From NCBI GenBank assembly GCA_022448645.1, contig JAKVBZ010000095.1, positions 1 through 17,472 on the forward strand: 17,472 bases of DNA. Direction: 5' to 3'. The notes under the pieces were generated by a model. That model was given only the letters and a program-made list of their open reading frames with translations. It was not told where the DNA came from and did no database searches. Both the position numbers and the translations under genes were made by a program. Shown piece by piece: positions 1-7,156 of the stretch; position 1 is the first letter of the stretch; each line of letters starts with the position of its first letter. Source of the DNA: Pirellulaceae bacterium (GTDB lineage: Bacteria; Planctomycetota; Planctomycetia; Pirellulales; Pirellulaceae).

Positions 1-296
1 CAATTCATTTTGATCGACGGCAGCAGCCAGGGCCGAAAGATCGTAACGAACTAAAAGAGGTTTGTTGGCCCGTGAAAGGTTGTGGGGTTCGTTTGCCGCA
101 TAATGGTCGCCGTCGAGGCTGCATTCCAGATGTGTGACAAAGTTGGGTGTGTTGGGAACCATCGTAAATTAGACAATCGAAAGGTGAGGAAAAGATGGGT
201 TCGGTCTGGAAATTGATCTTCTCTTGGCGCAGACCGGGTGCTCCCCAGGCTACGAGTAATTGCTTCATTCCATTCCAGCAATCGTGCGTTACATCG
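1..296. other. Intergenic stretch 3' of ppdK, no confident gene
   Basis: No recognisable gene is visible here. On the plus strand an open frame runs from the window edge to a TAA at 52-54 and reads QFILIDGSSQGRKIVTN. It could be the tail of a gene whose body lies outside the window, converging on ppdK, but 17 residues are too few to judge. A weak inverted repeat, ATTGCT (259-264) and AGCAAT (277-282), lies just beyond the ppdK stop codon without a T-run, so I do not call it a terminator. Confidence 0.3.
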
Positions 297-2960
297 CTAT
301 TTTTTGGCCAGGACGGCTTGGGCAGCGGCCAATCGAGCAATCGGTACCCGGAATGGTGAACAACTAACGTAGTCAAGTCCAACGTCTTCGCAAAATGCAA
401 TGGACTTTGGATCTCCGCCGTGTTCACCGCAGATTCCCACTTTAAGTCGCTTATTGGTGCTACGACCCTTTTGATAGCCCATGGCAACGAGCTGTCCGAC
501 TCCCGACGCGTCTAACGACTGAAACGGATCCTGTTCGAGAATCTCTTGTGACAGATAATCTGGTAAGAAGGTGTTGACGTCGTCCCGGCTAAAACCGAAG
601 GTCAATTGGGTAAGGTCATTGGTACCGAAGCTAAAGAAATCAGCTTCTTGGCCCACTTCGTCTGCGGTCAAGGCAGCCCGTGGTACCTCGATCATGGTGC
701 CGATAAGAATGTCCAGTTTGCCAGTGAACTTCTTTTTTTCTTTGACTGATGCGATGGTTTGTTCGGCCAATTTACGAAGTTTTCGTAGTTCGGATCGACT
801 GCCGACGAGTGGGATCATGATTTCGGCACGAGCGTCGATCTTTTTCTTGCGGCACTGAATGGCTGCTTCGACGATCGCGGTGACCTGCATTTCAAGGATT
901 TCTGGATAAGTAATGCTTAGACGGCATCCTCGATGGCCCAGCATGGGGTTGGCTTCGCTTAGTTGAGCCACACGGGATTTGACGGTAGCGGGCGAGACGG
1001 CGAGCGTTTTGGCGAGTTCACTTTGGCTTTTAGCATCATGAGGTAAGAACTCGTGGAGGGGCGGATCCAGTAGTCGGATGGTAACAGGCAACCCTTTCAT
1101 TGCCTGGAAAATCCCGGCAAAGTCTTTTCGTTGAAATGGCAGGAGTTTCGTTAAGGCTTTTTTGCGAGTCGACTCGTTGTCGGCCAGGATCATTTCACGC
1201 ATGGCGTCGATCCTTGCTCCTTCGAAAAACATATGTTCTGTACGGCACAATCCGATGCCTTCGGCACCAAATTCGCGGGCGCGTTTGGCATCATCGGGCG
1301 TATCTGCATTCGTACGGATCCGTAAACGGCGATACTTGTCTGCCCACTTCATGACTTTCGCAAAATTTCCCGATAATTTGGGTGATACCGTAGCAACGGT
1401 ACCAGTCATGACCTCCCCAGTTGACCCGTCAATGGACAGCGTATCCTTGTGACTAAATGTTTTTCCACCAATCTTGACTTTTCGGCCACGCTCGTTGATT
1501 TCGACTTCTCCTGCTCCGGCAACGCAGCAGCGTCCCCAGCCACGGGCAACGACGGCGGCATGGCTAGTCATGCCGCCGGTACTCGTTAGAATCCCCGCAG
1601 CGCAGTGCATACCGTCGATGTCTTCGGGGCTAGTTTCATTGCGTATCAACAGTACCTGTTCTCCTGCTGCCGTTCGCTCAACGGCTTCTTCTGCCGAAAA
1701 GGCGAGACGGCCTACAGCAGCTCCCGGTGACGCCGGTAAGCCTTTCGTTAGTATGTTTGCACTGCGTTTTGCACTCGGATTGAAGCTAGGCAACAGCAAT
1801 TGTGTAAGATCGCCGGCAGGGATGCGTTGCAAAGCAACACGTTGATCGACTAGTCGTTCACGGACCATGTCACACGCGATATTGACGGCAGCCGCACCAG
1901 TACGTTTTCCTGTTCGGGTTTGCAACATGAAGAGTTTACCTTTTTCAATGGTAAACTCGATATCTTGCATCTCGCGGTAATGGTCTTCGAGCGTCTTCTT
2001 GATTTCCAAGAGCTGTTGATAGACCTTCTTGTTCCATTTCGGCATCTGGTCGACGGGCTGCGGAGTACGAATGCCTGCCACTACATCTTCTCCTTGGGCA
2101 TTCACTAGAAACTCGCCGTAGAACTTGTTCTTTCCAGTCGAAGGATCGCGGGTAAATGCAACGCCGGTGCCCGAATCATCCCCCATATTGCCGTACACCA
2201 TGCTTTGTACATTGACCGCAGTTCCCAGGAGCCCACGAATGTTTTCGACTTCCCGATACCGAACAGCTCGAGATGTATTCCAGCTGCCAAAAACCGCTTC
2301 AATGGCCAACTGCAACTGTTGGTAGGGATCTTGCGGAAAGTCTTTGCCAACGTGTTTGCGGAATACCTTTTTGTAAGCTTCGCAGAGTGCCACCATGCCG
2401 TCTGCTGGAACGTCTGTATCTTGGTTCGCTTTATACTTATTCTTGATTTTGCTAAATGCAGCTTCAAAATGTTCGTGTTCAATACCCATCACAACGTCGC
2501 CGAACATGTTGATCAGCCGGCGATAGGCGTCGTATGCGAACCGCTGGTTGTTGGTCGCGGTAGCTAATCCGGTGACGGAACGATCGGTGAGCCCAAGGTT
2601 CAAGATGGTATTCATCATGCCCGGCATGGAAACCGCTGCACCAGAACGCACAGAAACGAGAAGAGGATTGCGTGCGTCGCCGAATTTTTTGTCCAATTCG
2701 CGTTCCAAGATTGCAACGTTCTTGCGGATTTCTGGAAGCAGCGATTTGGGAAGTTTGGCACCACCTTGGTAATACTGGTCACAAACTTCGGTCGTAATCG
2801 TGAAACCTGGCGGGACAGGCAGTCCAATACTGGTCATTTCCGCCAAATTGGCACCTTTTCCGCCAAGGAGGGTCTTCTGAGTTCCATTGCCATCCGTACG
2901 AGTTTGACCGAAATAGAAGATTTGGCGTCGACGACGTGAGGACGTTTTCTTTTTCGCCAT
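297..2960 (-). CDS. ppdK: Pyruvate, phosphate dikinase
   Basis: PPDK interconverts pyruvate, ATP and Pi with PEP, AMP and PPi in the cytoplasm, linking glycolysis and gluconeogenesis. The 887-residue length is normal for the family. The N-terminal ATP-grasp domain starts with LLGGKGANLAEM (31-42) and contains SVRSGAAVSMPGMM (103-116). The central phosphohistidine domain has GGMTSHAAVVARG (462-474), with catalytic His467. The C-terminal PEP/pyruvate TIM barrel has GLCRTEHMF (570-578), NPMLGHRG (671-678), SFGTNDLTQ (777-785) and GICGEHGGD (842-850), with the catalytic Cys844. The first residues (MAKKK, then RRRRR-rich) are basic and may be a clade extension. An AAGGTG lies about 10 nt before the ATG. 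The gene stands alone on the minus strand, divergent from the CPBP gene. All catalytic motifs are intact. Confidence 0.97.
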   Translation of the reverse strand: MAKKKTSSRRRRQIFYFGQTRTDGNGTQKTLLGGKGANLAEMTSIGLPVPPGFTITTEVCDQYYQGGAKLPKSLLPEIRKNVAILERELDKKFGDARNPLLVSVRSGAAVSMPGMMNTILNLGLTDRSVTGLATATNNQRFAYDAYRRLINMFGDVVMGIEHEHFEAAFSKIKNKYKANQDTDVPADGMVALCEAYKKVFRKHVGKDFPQDPYQQLQLAIEAVFGSWNTSRAVRYREVENIRGLLGTAVNVQSMVYGNMGDDSGTGVAFTRDPSTGKNKFYGEFLVNAQGEDVVAGIRTPQPVDQMPKWNKKVYQQLLEIKKTLEDHYREMQDIEFTIEKGKLFMLQTRTGKRTGAAAVNIACDMVRERLVDQRVALQRIPAGDLTQLLLPSFNPSAKRSANILTKGLPASPGAAVGRLAFSAEEAVERTAAGEQVLLIRNETSPEDIDGMHCAAGILTSTGGMTSHAAVVARGWGRCCVAGAGEVEINERGRKVKIGGKTFSHKDTLSIDGSTGEVMTGTVATVSPKLSGNFAKVMKWADKYRRLRIRTNADTPDDAKRAREFGAEGIGLCRTEHMFFEGARIDAMREMILADNESTRKKALTKLLPFQRKDFAGIFQAMKGLPVTIRLLDPPLHEFLPHDAKSQSELAKTLAVSPATVKSRVAQLSEANPMLGHRGCRLSITYPEILEMQVTAIVEAAIQCRKKKIDARAEIMIPLVGSRSELRKLRKLAEQTIASVKEKKKFTGKLDILIGTMIEVPRAALTADEVGQEADFFSFGTNDLTQLTFGFSRDDVNTFLPDYLSQEILEQDPFQSLDASGVGQLVAMGYQKGRSTNKRLKVGICGEHGGDPKSIAFCEDVGLDYVSCSPFRVPIARLAAAQAVLAKK

Positions 2961-2994
2961 GATTCAATGCACCTTTTCGATGACGTTCCACAAA

Positions 2995-3024
2995 AATAAG
3001 CTGGTGAGTCTAACAGTGTGTCAA
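2995..3024 (-). promoter_or_regulatory. Candidate sigma70-type promoter of ppdK
   Basis: On the minus strand a perfect -35 TTGACA (complement of 3019-3024) is followed after 18 bp by CTTATT (complement of 2995-3000), a poor -10. A second -35-like TTGACG overlaps just upstream (complement of about 3030-3035). The site sits 35-60 nt before the ppdK start in the 95-bp divergent gap. Read by eye only. Confidence 0.35.
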
Positions 3025-3055
3025 CTCGTCGTCAATCAGGTGATCCTCCTTAGCC

Positions 3056-3709
3056 ATGCAACAACACCCTGATCAGCTTGAGCCCTCAGAAATTGAGCAG
3101 GCAAATATGGTTTTTCCCTCGCTGGCAGCTGTTGAGTTGGGCTTGGGAGTCTTGGCTTTGGCCATCGCCTGGTTTTTGAACTACCAAGGACCTAGCCAGG
3201 CCTGGGAACGTTTGGTCACACCAGAGCAGTTTGGCCGAGATCTGATTTGGGGAATGTTAGCGACATTGCCCATGTTTTCGGCGGCCTGGGCTCTGGAGCG
3301 ATCAAGATTGCGGCCGTTGCGCCATCTTCGATTTATCGTCCACAAGCTTGTGGCAGAGGTGTTCTATACGTGTTCGACGTGGCAAGTTGCTTTGATATCG
3401 TTGTTGGCGGGAGTTGGCGAAGAGCTTCTCTTCCGTGGCGTGATGTTTGACGCCGTTCGAGGCGAAGGTGGAATCACTGGGGCGATGCTCGTCGCATTTC
3501 TTGTATCCTGTTTGTTATTTGGTTTTGCTCACGCGATCACACGAGCCTACTTATGGGTGGCGACGGCCATAGGTGCCTATTTCGCGATCTTGCTAATGTT
3601 GTCCGATAGCCTGTTGGTGCCCATGATCGCACACGCGTTCTATGACTTCGTAATGTTGGAGTTTTTTCTCTGGCGACTCGTGCGAACGAATGGATGTTCG
3701 AGGCTTTAG
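3056..3709 (+). CDS. CPBP family intramembrane metalloprotease (CAAX-protease/bacteriocin-processing type)
   Basis: This is a 217-residue integral membrane protein of the CPBP (Abi, PF02517) family, whose characterised members are Rce1-like glutamate-dependent intramembrane proteases. The family motifs appear in order: EELLFR with Glu122, Glu123 and Arg127; FGFAHA with Phe155 and His159; and HAFYDF with His193. Hydrophobic segments lie near residues 22-42, 62-80, 110-126, 140-158 and 167-192. The substrate is unknown; many bacterial members have undefined roles. AGGTGA at 3038-3043 precedes the chosen ATG by 12 nt. An alternative ATG at residue 18 (3107) is preceded by AGCAGG and would remove a short hydrophilic N-terminus. 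The gene is transcribed alone, divergent from ppdK and convergent with the YTV gene. Confidence 0.9.
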   Translation: MQQHPDQLEPSEIEQANMVFPSLAAVELGLGVLALAIAWFLNYQGPSQAWERLVTPEQFGRDLIWGMLATLPMFSAAWALERSRLRPLRHLRFIVHKLVAEVFYTCSTWQVALISLLAGVGEELLFRGVMFDAVRGEGGITGAMLVAFLVSCLLFGFAHAITRAYLWVATAIGAYFAILLMLSDSLLVPMIAHAFYDFVMLEFFLWRLVRTNGCSRL

Positions 3710-3740
3710 CCCAAATTGTTCGATCGTTGTCGGGGCGCAT

Positions 3741-3776
3741 AAAAAAACGGCCCGAACCAAATGTGGCTCGGGCCGT
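3741..3776 (-). terminator. Intrinsic terminator of the YTV-repeat gene
   Basis: A perfect 9-bp stem, ACGGCCCGA (3747-3755) with TCGGGCCGT (3768-3776), encloses a 12-nt loop that can pair further. On the minus strand it runs directly into seven T (complement of 3741-3747). It lies about 65 nt after the stop of the minus-strand YTV gene. The plus-strand side lacks a T-run, so it serves mainly the YTV gene, though the hairpin could also slow read-through from the CPBP gene. Confidence 0.85.
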
Positions 3777-3841
3777 CGACCATTAACTAGTACCCAATCC
3801 GTGGTTATGTCTTTGTGACCGTAGAGAGTTCTCTGCAGGCA

Positions 3842-5314
3842 CTAGCCACAACAGCACGGTAGGGGACAGCATACTTTCACTGGGACTTTTTTGGTCACGC
3901 ATCGCGGGACACATCGCGTGACCGTGTAAGGAACCTTGCGGGTGATCACACGTGGAACCTTGATGGTTCGCTTGGTGTGAACCGGACGGCAAACCGTGTA
4001 AGGAACACGGCGGGTGCACGTTTCCGGAACCATGTGACATACCTTATATGGAACCTTGCGGGTGCGGCATTCGGGGACCATCTTGCAGACTTTGTAACAG
4101 CAGGTCTTGGTGCGGCACTCAGGCACCATCTTGCAGACTTTGTAGCAACAAGTCTTGGTGCGACACTCGGGGACCATCTTGCAGACTTTGTAGCAACAGG
4201 TGTTGGTGCGACACTCAGGGACCATCTTGCAGACTTTGTAGCAGCAGGTCTTGGTGCGGCACTCGGGGACCATCTTGCAGACTTTGTAGCAGCAGGTCTT
4301 GGTGCGGCACTCGGGGACCATCTTGCAGACTCGATAGCAGCAGGTCTTGGTGCGACACTCAGGAACCATCTTGCAGACTTTGTAGCAGCAGGTTTTGGTG
4401 CGGCACTCAGGGACCATACGGCAGACCGTATACGGTACCTTTTTGCATACGACTTCACATTCGTACCGGACGCAATTGATGGTGCGTTGAACTGTCTTTG
4501 GTACCCAAACCTTACAGCAAATTTGTCGCGGCGGGGATTGGCAGCAAACAACGCGGCACTTTCCGGGAACATAACAGCAGCGGCATGTGCAAGGATCGAA
4601 CACCCAGCGGCCAGGCTTTTGGACCTTGCGACGGATCACAGGGCCAGGTACTTCACGAGTTCGAGTTTCCCAATGGCCGCACTTGACATTGATCGTCCGT
4701 GTGTAGTGGACCGGCTTACGAACCGTATGGGAAACCGTGCGGTAGCATGTTTCTTGCACTGGCTTGCATACAGTGTAATTGACGGTCCGCGTCTTGGTTT
4801 CCCAGACGGGCTTGCACACGGTGTAGTTGATGGTGCGGGTTTTGGTTTCCCAGACCGGCTTGCACACGGTGTAGTTGATGGTGCGGGTTTTGGTTTCCCA
4901 GACCGGTTTGAGGACGGTGTAGTTGATGGTGCGGGTTTTATTTTCCCAGACGGGCTTGCACACAGTGTAGTTGCATGTCCGGTAACGTGTTTCATATACC
5001 GGCTTGCAAACCGTGTACTTGCAATCGCGGTAGCAAGTTTCACGGACATAACGAACACAGTCGATTGTTTTTTCTTCGCACACAGTTTCGCACACAGTGC
5101 GATAGCAAGTGACCTGTTGCTTGTCATAGATGATTTGGGTACACGGCTTCATCACCGTATAGCAGCACTTTTGGCAGCACGAATACCCGGCTGGTGCACA
5201 ACAGGATGCACAATTCCGGTAACTCGCGACACCCGCATACGATCCGAAGGCCGTATCGACGGACATCACAGTGACCAGAACTGCAAGTATCGTTGCACTT
5301 CGAAGAGTGTTCAT
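3842..5314 (-). CDS. Secreted Cys-rich YTV-repeat protein (planctomycete envelope type)
   Basis: The 490-residue protein has a signal peptide (MNTLRSATILAVLVTVMSV, cleavage probably near AFG at 22-24). The mature part is basic and holds about 74 cysteines, roughly 15% of residues. Two tandem arrays are visible, both with a 16-residue period. Array 1 (about 100-211) has seven units of the type YTVCKPVWETKTRTIN. Array 2 (about 295-454) has ten units of the type YKVCKMVPECRTKTCC, the last three drifting to RKVP/RRVP endings. A Cys-rich linker (240-290) separates them, and the C-terminus is CCPLPCCCG. The YTV motif matches Pfam YTV, known from Rhodopirellula and relatives; such proteins have been linked to the proteinaceous cell wall. 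Disulfide cross-linking in the envelope is my inference. A strong AGGAG (complement of 5323-5327) sits 8 nt before the ATG. It is a single-gene unit with its own terminator. Confidence 0.9.
   Translation of the reverse strand: MNTLRSATILAVLVTVMSVDTAFGSYAGVASYRNCASCCAPAGYSCCQKCCYTVMKPCTQIIYDKQQVTCYRTVCETVCEEKTIDCVRYVRETCYRDCKYTVCKPVYETRYRTCNYTVCKPVWENKTRTINYTVLKPVWETKTRTINYTVCKPVWETKTRTINYTVCKPVWETKTRTVNYTVCKPVQETCYRTVSHTVRKPVHYTRTINVKCGHWETRTREVPGPVIRRKVQKPGRWVFDPCTCRCCYVPGKCRVVCCQSPPRQICCKVWVPKTVQRTINCVRYECEVVCKKVPYTVCRMVPECRTKTCCYKVCKMVPECRTKTCCYRVCKMVPECRTKTCCYKVCKMVPECRTKTCCYKVCKMVPECRTNTCCYKVCKMVPECRTKTCCYKVCKMVPECRTKTCCYKVCKMVPECRTRKVPYKVCHMVPETCTRRVPYTVCRPVHTKRTIKVPRVITRKVPYTVTRCVPRCVTKKVPVKVCCPLPCCCG
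4001..4432 (-). repeat. 48-bp tandem repeats, array 2 of the YTV gene (nine units)
   Basis: Nine in-frame 48-bp units encode the 16-residue motif with core VCKMVPECR. The inner units (about 4049-4432) are nearly identical even at synonymous positions; for example the stretches around 4256 and 4304 match closely. A tenth, diverged unit continues at 3953-4000. This near-identity points to recent expansion or gene conversion. Confidence 0.85.
4682..5017 (-). repeat. 48-bp tandem repeats, array 1 of the YTV gene (seven units)
   Basis: Seven 48-bp units encode the 16-residue motif YTVCKPVWETKTRTIN and variants. The three central units (about 4778-4921) are almost identical at DNA level, while the edge units diverge (YETRYRTC, QETCYRTV, HYTRTINV). 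The period equals that of array 2 although the sequences differ. Confidence 0.8.
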
Positions 5315-5753
5315 TCTGCGGTCTCCTAAAACACAACACTGGAGGGGGACTAGTTGGGCGATAGCAGGGTTTTCCCTCTACTTACCTGGTTAAAGCTTGG
5401 CGTTTCATTCAGATGAACAACTTTGCAGAAGCGACAAACCGAGAGATTTCCCAATGTTTTCCCTGTTTGTTTGTTCTGACCTAGATTGAGCATCTTGATC
5501 GATGGCATGGGCCATTGTGGTGAAACATCGTCAAGATGGGGTGATAGCTTTAGTTGGACAGATTGGATAAGAAGAAATCTTTAGGTTGAATCGAGAGAAT
5601 AAGAAAAATGTAAGTATTCGTTACAATGGAACTTCTTGGGGAGAATTGACGTTCGGGGAAGCTTTTCACTCGTGCTCTTGGGGCTGGAGATGTTGAGCGG
5701 GGTGTCGTAATGTACATTGGCGTTACGAATGACCTCTGAGAGGAATTTTTGGC
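5315..5753. other. Divergent intergenic region between the YTV gene and rex
   Basis: These 439 bases hold the leaders of two divergent genes. No coding region is recognisable. The only clear structures are the AGGAG ribosome binding site of the YTV gene at the left end, and the inverted repeat and AGAGGA ribosome binding site of rex at the right end. A TACAAT (5622-5627) could be a -10 for rex, but no matching -35 was found at proper distance. Confidence 0.5.
5705..5728 (+). promoter_or_regulatory. Inverted repeat before rex, candidate operator
   Basis: TCGTAA (5705-5710) and TTACGA (5723-5728) form perfect 6-bp arms 12 bp apart, and a 10-bp palindrome AATGTACATT (5709-5718) overlaps the left arm. 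It ends 25 nt before the rex ATG. It does not match the known Rex consensus (TTGTGAA and TTCACAA arms), so autoregulation by Rex is only a possibility. Confidence 0.35.
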
Positions 5754-6404
5754 ATGACGGAGATGTCCCCCGAGGACCAGGTGCCCAAGGCCGTCGTGAA
5801 TCGTATGAGTTTGTATTTGCGGGAATTGCAGCAACTCATGCGAAATGGCCATAACACCACAAGCTCTACCCAGCTTGGTGAGTTGTTGGGGTTTACCGAT
5901 GCGCAGGTACGAAAAGATTTGGCGCATTTTGGCCAGTTTGGATATCCTGGCGTGGGCTACCGTTGCGAGGAATTAGTGTCGGCTATTCGCAACATTTTGG
6001 GCACCGATCAAGAGTGGCCGGTTGCGATTGTAGGGGTAGGTAATCTAGGCCGAGCCTTGCTGGGTTACCGTGGCTTCGGTAATCAGGGATTTCGGGTGGT
6101 GGCTGCTTTTGATGCGGATCAGGCGAAAGTCGGTAGTCAAATCGAGGGGATCGAAGTCTTTGCCGTGGAAGACATGCAGGAAATTGTCAGGAAGGAGCGG
6201 ATTCGTTTAGGGATGATCGCGGTTCCTGCCAAGGCGGCTCAACAGGCAGCAGATCAATTAGCTCAATCTGGTGTCGAGGGGATTGTCAATTTCGCGCCTG
6301 TCACGCTTGTCAAGCCTGCAGGACTATGTGTTGTAGGCGTTGATCTCGCCATCGAGCTGGAACAGCTCTCATTCGCGGTTGTGAACCGAGAAAAAAAACC
6401 GTAA
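5754..6404 (+). CDS. rex: Redox-sensing transcriptional repressor Rex
   Basis: Rex is a dimeric DNA-binding repressor that reads the NADH/NAD+ ratio; NADH releases it from operators of respiratory and fermentative genes. The 216-residue length is typical. Residues 12-75 form the winged helix, with the recognition segment QVRKDLAHFGQFGYPGVGY (51-69). Residues 88-190 form the Rossmann domain, with the nucleotide-binding GVGNLG (94-99), an acidic strand end AAFDAD (117-122) and IAVPAKAAQ (145-153). The C-terminal helix VDLAIELEQLSFAV (196-209) matches the domain-swapped dimer helix. GAGAGGAA (5738-5745) is a good ribosome binding site 8 nt before the ATG. The gene is followed after 49 bp by tRNA-Gln on the same strand, with no terminator between them. 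The complex I genes, common Rex targets in other bacteria, lie about 7 kb downstream. Confidence 0.95.
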   Translation: MTEMSPEDQVPKAVVNRMSLYLRELQQLMRNGHNTTSSTQLGELLGFTDAQVRKDLAHFGQFGYPGVGYRCEELVSAIRNILGTDQEWPVAIVGVGNLGRALLGYRGFGNQGFRVVAAFDADQAKVGSQIEGIEVFAVEDMQEIVRKERIRLGMIAVPAKAAQQAADQLAQSGVEGIVNFAPVTLVKPAGLCVVGVDLAIELEQLSFAVVNREKKP

Positions 6405-6453
6405 GCTGGCAAGCGCTTTTAACCGTGCTTGCAGGATTTCCACCCGTAAACAC

Positions 6454-6524
6454 TACCCCCTGGTGTAATGGCAGCACTACGGATTTTGGTTCCGTCAGTC
6501 TAGGTTCGAATCCTAGGGGGGTAG
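6454..6524 (+). tRNA. tRNA-Gln (anticodon TTG)
   Basis: The 71-nt cloverleaf is complete. The acceptor arm is TACCCCC paired with GGGGGTA (6517-6523), with discriminator G at 6524. The D stem is GTGT/GCAC. The anticodon stem ACGGA (6479-6483) pairs with TCCGT (6491-6495) around loop TTTTGGT, giving anticodon TTG at 6486-6488. The T arm is CTAGG-TTCGAAT-CCTAG. The U1-A72 pair and G73 agree with glutamine identity. CCA is not encoded. Confidence 0.95.
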
Positions 6525-6595
6525 CTGCTTGGTTGGGGTTCCTGCTCACAGTTTACAGCTTCTAGCGGTCCACCATCCTGCATTTCGCATTCTTA

Positions 6596-6625
6596 GCTGG
6601 CCCATGTTGCATTTGTCGGGCCAGC
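6596..6625 (+). other. Perfect 8-bp hairpin downstream of tRNA-Gln
   Basis: GCTGGCCC (6596-6603) pairs perfectly with GGGCCAGC (6618-6625) around a 14-nt loop, 71 nt after the tRNA. There is no T-run, so it is not a standard intrinsic terminator. It may stabilise or help end the rex-tRNA transcript, but that is inference. Confidence 0.5.
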
Positions 6626-6636
6626 ACGCAGCCTGC

Positions 6637-6674
6637 TATTGCTTGAGTGGGGCAATATTGCTTGAGTGGGGCAA
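6637..6674 (+). repeat. 19-bp perfect tandem duplication
   Basis: Two exact head-to-tail copies of a 19-bp unit beginning TATTGCTTGAG occupy 6637-6655 and 6656-6674. Each unit is itself an imperfect stem: TATTGC at the start can pair with GCAATA spanning the junction. No gene overlaps it. Confidence 0.85.
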
Positions 6675-7075
6675 CGATTCGATCACGACGTGACGTTCAA
6701 TTTGGAATGCTCGTACCAGACGACGCTCAATAGCCCGATCCACATCGTCACGCTTTCCACAAATCGAATCATGATTCTGGGGCTACTGCGTCCGAATTGA
6801 AACAGTATTTCTTAATGCGTTTGTTTACGTAGAAGTCCCAGCCTGACAGTGCGTCAATGACTTCGAAGAGTCCGCGGAGGATGCACATTGCCGTAAGTGG
6901 TCGGATGAGCGACTTCGTGTCAATGATCCTATCGATAGGCCCGCTTTTTTGAGCTATGACGAAATGTCCGAAAGTGCCGGTTTTTCTCATTGTCTCTGTA
7001 TGACGGGCTTGTCTAGGGATTTTGGACATGAACATGAATATGACTGGTTTTCGACGTAGGTATTCCTGCACAACT

Positions 7076-7105
7076 TTGGCGACGCGGCAAAACGGAACCT
7101 ATAAT
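7076..7105 (+). promoter_or_regulatory. Candidate promoter of the TPR gene
   Basis: A perfect -10 TATAAT (7100-7105) follows a -35-like TTGGCG (7076-7081) at 18 bp. It lies 51 nt before the start of the secreted TPR gene, which fits a short leader. Read by eye. Confidence 0.5.
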
Positions 7106-7156
7106 TGAAGAACGATATTTCGAGCAATTTCTTCACCGTTTGCGAGAGGCAAAGCG

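Larger units (their letters stand above)
6525..7075. other. Gene-poor stretch after tRNA-Gln
   Basis: No recognisable gene lies here. It contains a perfect 8-bp hairpin, a 19-bp tandem duplication and a copy of a 15-bp word shared with 10343-10357. A minus-strand open frame at 6769-7071 (100 codons) matches no family I know and has no clear ribosome binding site. It could be a small unknown gene, a decayed one or chance. Confidence 0.4.

Noticed and set aside
5..487. A 160-codon minus-strand open frame overlapping the 3' end of ppdK.
   Set aside because: Half of it lies in another frame of the conserved ppdK C-terminus, and the rest matches no family.
3977..5329. A 450-codon plus-strand open frame antisense to the YTV gene, with its own 16-residue repeats (GDHLADFV type).
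   Set aside because: It is the frame shadow of 48-bp repeats on the other strand. The minus-strand protein has a signal peptide, a strong ribosome binding site, a terminator and a known motif; the antisense product resembles nothing known.
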